Assembly (NCBI GenBank): GCA_937952395.1
Contig: CALFYV010000444.1
Span: forward strand, 1-7,223
Source: an uncultured Bacteriovoracaceae bacterium
GTDB lineage: Bacteria; Bdellovibrionota; Bacteriovoracia; Bacteriovoracales; Bacteriovoracaceae
Length of the DNA stretch: 7,223 nucleotides
Direction: 5' to 3'
Positions 5,752 through 7,223 of the stretch are shown here, piece by piece. The position numbers were made by a program, and so were the translations under genes. Each line of letters starts with the position of its first letter. The stretch's first letter is position 1. The notes under the pieces are model-generated. The model was given only the letters and a program-made list of their open reading frames with translations, was not told the DNA's origin and did not search any database.

Positions 5752-6443
5752 TATTTTCCTTTTGCTTTTGAACTCGAAGAACCTGGACCCGCCTTTACTT
5801 TATCAGAACTAAAAGCACCATTAGTTCTTTGTAAATCAAAAATTTGTATATCGACTTTCTCTGCGACTCGACCACCAGAAATTTTATTACAATTATCTTT
5901 TAAAGCTCCGGCAATATTTGTCATAACAATTGAAGCTGAAGCGTTAAGCTTATCTAAATCTTCTTTAGAGCCTTTAAAAACTAAATCTCTAGCTTGAACA
6001 TTGGATTGTACCGACAGAGCATAATATAAGCCGATGTCTAAAGGATTTTTCTCTCTAGCCACAAAGCACTTATCATCCATAAGTCCCACTTGAATGTATT
6101 GACCTGCATTTTGGAAAGCAATCACTCCAGCTCCCCAACGAACAGTCCAGTTTTTACAAGGAACATAAAAATCTGCCGAAGCCGCCTCATCAGTTGTAAA
6201 ACTAAATTCCTTATTATTAAAATCTTTTGAATTAACAACAACCTTACCAGATATTATCAAACTCACACCACCACTGGCTGTATCTTCACAAAAATCACCC
6301 TCTTTCTTTTTAAGAGAAACTGGATCTTTAACCGCTATAGATGTTCCTGCATTTTGTGCCAATTCTTTATCCAACTCTTCATCACATCCAATAAATAAAC
6401 TGCTCATGATAATCAGTGCAAAAGGTAATAATAGTTTTTTCAT
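5751..6443 (-). CDS. Lipoprotein of unknown function, 230 aa
   Basis: A lipoprotein signal peptide ends in the lipobox LFIGC, so Cys20 should be lipidated after signal-peptidase II cleavage. The next residues are Asp21-Glu22; by the E. coli Lol rule Asp at +2 favours retention in the inner membrane, although the rule is not universal. The mature part contains four further cysteines (52, 96, 126, 185) that could form two disulfides. It is rich in short beta-type stretches (GVSLIISGKVVV, 59-70; WTVRWGAGVIAFQNAG, 99-114; YIQVGLMDDKCFVA, 116-129) followed by a helical part (about 155-185). The last 17 residues are a Gly/Ser/Lys tail ending SSSSKAKGK, probably disordered. I do not recognise the family. 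The start is well supported: CAGGAG six bases before ATG. Its start lies one base after the preceding gene's stop and its stop overlaps the following gene's start. Confidence 0.8.
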   Translation of the reverse strand: MKKLLLPFALIIMSSLFIGCDEELDKELAQNAGTSIAVKDPVSLKKKEGDFCEDTASGGVSLIISGKVVVNSKDFNNKEFSFTTDEAASADFYVPCKNWTVRWGAGVIAFQNAGQYIQVGLMDDKCFVAREKNPLDIGLYYALSVQSNVQARDLVFKGSKEDLDKLNASASIVMTNIAGALKDNCNKISGGRVAEKVDIQIFDLQRTNGAFSSDKVKAGPGSSSSKAKGK

Positions 6444-6444
6444 T

Positions 6445-6837
6445 TTATACTCCTGAATAATATTTTTTCATTAATGTTTGATACTGCGCCATATGGGTTC
6501 TAATAATTAACTCTACTTTATCAAAGTTATGCTCTTTTATATCTTTTGCCAAATTTGCAATAGGTGCAATGGAGTTTTTAAATTGTGGCAATTTAGTTTG
6601 CACATTTTTGGCAAACTCCACGAATGGTAATAAAGCTTTTTCCTTTTGCTCTACAGAGTTGTCCATTTTGGCGATATTTTGCATTTTTTTACCAATAATT
6701 TGAATTTGCAGGTCATATTCTTTGACCATTGTATAAGGAATGGTCCTTGAAAGTTCTTTTATTTCTTTCTCCATACCAGAAGAACTAAAGCCTATTGTTG
6801 GTAAAAGAACTAATAAAATGGCGCAAATCATCTTCAT
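6445..6837 (-). CDS. Small exported helical protein, 130 aa, first gene of the envelope operon
   Basis: The N-terminus MKMICAILLVLLPTIGFSSSG is a signal peptide, with likely cleavage in the GFSSSG region (about 18-20). The mature protein has about 110 residues with no cysteines. It is highly charged and reads as a helical bundle: MEKEIKELSRTI (22-33), YDLQIQIIGKKMQNIAKM (41-58), SVEQKEKALLPFVEFAKNVQ (61-80) and HNFDKVELIIRTHMAQYQTL (103-122). I do not recognise the family; the pattern recalls small four-helix periplasmic proteins, but no fold can be claimed. GAGG lies five bases before the ATG. It is the first gene after a sigma-54-like promoter (6862-6878), and its stop is one base from the lipoprotein start, so all three exported products should be made together. 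Confidence 0.75.
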   Translation of the reverse strand: MKMICAILLVLLPTIGFSSSGMEKEIKELSRTIPYTMVKEYDLQIQIIGKKMQNIAKMDNSVEQKEKALLPFVEFAKNVQTKLPQFKNSIAPIANLAKDIKEHNFDKVELIIRTHMAQYQTLMKKYYSGV

Positions 6838-6861
6838 TTTAACCTCACTTATCCTCTAAAC

Positions 6862-6878
6862 TGCAAAAATGAGGCCAA
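6862..6878 (-). promoter_or_regulatory. Sigma-54 (-24/-12) promoter of the envelope operon
   Basis: On the minus strand the sequence TTGGCCTCATTTTTGCA matches the sigma-54 pattern TTGGC-N7-TTTTGCA: invariant GG and GC separated by exactly ten bases, a T-rich block before the -12 GC, and TTGCA complete. The central ACG of the consensus is not kept. Start of transcription would be near 6851, leaving a 13-14 base leader that contains the GAGG ribosome site of the 130-aa gene. No comparable sigma-70 promoter is seen upstream of the operon. Such promoters need an ATP-dependent enhancer-binding activator. Confidence 0.6.
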
Positions 6879-6958
6879 AAAAATTCAACATTTCAAGTAG
6901 TTAAAACCCTGTGGGAAGAAATTTTTTATTCTTCTGACCAATAAGTCTACATAATCAA

Positions 6959-7004
6959 AGGTTTGTGAAAAGACATTTTTGAGGTTTGTATGAGAAAATT
7001 TTTC
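6959..7004. repeat. Two 23-bp direct repeats upstream of the envelope operon
   Basis: Units 6959-6981 and 6982-7004 are adjacent and match at 16 of 23 positions. They share AGGTTTGT at the start and ATTTTT near the end. A 23-base period is roughly two helical turns, which would place bound protein on the same face of DNA. The second unit overlaps the 25-bp palindrome. Confidence 0.35.
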
Positions 7005-7010
7005 TTACAA
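6986..7010. promoter_or_regulatory. 25-bp imperfect palindrome, possible activator site
   Basis: The arms TTGTA (6986-6990) and TACAA (7006-7010) frame an AT-rich core in which five more pairs match, so ten of twelve pairs around the central base 6998 are complementary. It is centred about 147 bases upstream of the predicted sigma-54 start, within the usual range for enhancer-binding protein sites. The AGGTTTGT just before and inside its left end also occurs 23 bases earlier. Confidence 0.4.
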
Positions 7011-7072
7011 CGGTCATCCATTTCAATGATTTCAAAATGTTACAGTTATTCAACTTTCCAACATTCTTGCAT

Positions 7073-7100
7073 AAAAAAACCCCGAGTGATCGGGGTTTTT
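7073..7100. terminator. Strong hairpin with A and T tracts (bidirectional-type terminator)
   Basis: CCCCGA (7080-7085), loop GTGA and TCGGGG (7090-7095) form a perfect six-pair stem, flanked by seven A (7073-7079) and five T (7096-7100), so it can end transcription on either strand. No clear gene lies just upstream of it on the + strand. It might end a short + strand RNA, act as an attenuator for the gene starting near 7124, or end a minus-strand gene entering from the right. Confidence 0.8.
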
Positions 7101-7123
7101 AGACTTAATCTTCATGCTTTGGA

Positions 7124-7223
7124 ATGAAGGCCAAAGGCATATTTGATTTTAACATAAATTGTATATATAATATTGTTGATGCTATTGAAAATGGTAAACA
7201 ACAAATGATATTATCTCCACCAC
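7124..7223 (+). CDS. Possible N-terminus of a P-loop helicase or NTPase (cut by right edge)
   Basis: A frame beginning at ATG 7124 stays open to the window end for 33 residues. Its later part, IVDAIENGKQQMILSPP, resembles the segment just before the Walker A loop of DEAH/DEAD-type helicases (for example HrpB-like proteins, where a stretch such as 'lLsaPpGaGKT' follows a short N-terminal region); the loop itself would fall outside the window. Codons show an RNY pattern (AAT ATT GTT GAT GCT ATT) in this frame. Against it: the ribosome site is poor (only GG directly before the ATG), and an overlapping minus-strand frame (7105-7223) is also open. The overlap ATGA with a possible leader frame ending at 7127 may explain the weak site. 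Tentative. Confidence 0.4.
   Translation, partial: MKAKGIFDFNINCIYNIVDAIENGKQQMILSPP

Noticed and set aside
5698..5997. Plus-strand open frame of 99 residues inside the lipoprotein gene
   Set aside because: It is antisense to two genes with clear signal peptides and ribosome sites; no family features.
6879..6900. TTGAAA upstream of the envelope operon as a sigma-70 -35 box
   Set aside because: At 17-18 base spacing the -10 position reads CTCATT or TCATTT, a poor match; the sigma-54 match is far better.
7105..7223. Minus-strand partial frame ending right before the hairpin
   Set aside because: It fits the terminator, but codon pattern and protein sense favour the + frame; kept only as an alternative in the findings.

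Overview
The window looks like chromosomal DNA from an AT-rich (roughly one-third GC) Gram-negative bacterium. Exported proteins and a lipoprotein with a clear lipobox point to an envelope with a periplasm. The lysine-rich histone-H1-like protein, the low GC and several lineage-type hypothetical exported proteins suggest a Bdellovibrio-and-like group such as the Bacteriovorax relatives. That placement is an impression from composition and gene style, not a proof. No rRNA, tRNA, IS element, phage gene or CRISPR array is visible.

Left part (1-2826, + strand). A gene cut by the left edge ends at 269 and is followed by a small unrecognised ORF (399-599). Next comes a gene with a good sigma-70 promoter and ribosome site for a charge-split protein: a 60-residue Lys/Ala/Ser histone-H1-like arm joined to a strongly acidic tail. 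It ends in a textbook intrinsic terminator. After the terminator sit a glutaredoxin-like gene and, overlapping it by one base (TAATG), a SAMHD1/YwfO-type HD-domain phosphohydrolase, probably a dNTP triphosphohydrolase.

Middle part (2863-4982, + strand). A cysteine-free exported or membrane-anchored protein of unknown function lies two bases ahead of a polytopic membrane protein that resembles tandem DUF350 (YjfL) domains. Then comes a coiled-coil plus rhodanese protein whose catalytic cysteine is replaced by serine. None of the three has a Shine-Dalgarno sequence. The first and third have a -10-like hexamer 6-7 bases before the ATG, which suggests leaderless transcripts.

Right part (4979-6837, - strand). 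A MarR-family regulator converges on the rhodanese gene, with their stop codons sharing three bases. Just upstream of marR is a 17-bp palindrome that could be its own operator. Before it in transcription order is a compact three-gene operon for a small exported helical protein, a lipoprotein with Asp at +2, and a second small exported protein. The operon is preceded by a strong sigma-54 (-24/-12) promoter match and, at about -147, a 25-bp imperfect palindrome that could be the enhancer site of a sigma-54 activator. I consider this unrecognised envelope operon, with its apparent sigma-54 control, the best candidate for something undescribed here.

Right edge (6838-7223). This stretch holds the sigma-54 promoter, the palindrome, a strong hairpin with A and T tracts on its two sides, and a partial + strand frame whose sequence looks like the beginning of a P-loop helicase or NTPase. 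A possible 45-codon leader frame crosses the hairpin and overlaps the start of that partial gene by ATGA.
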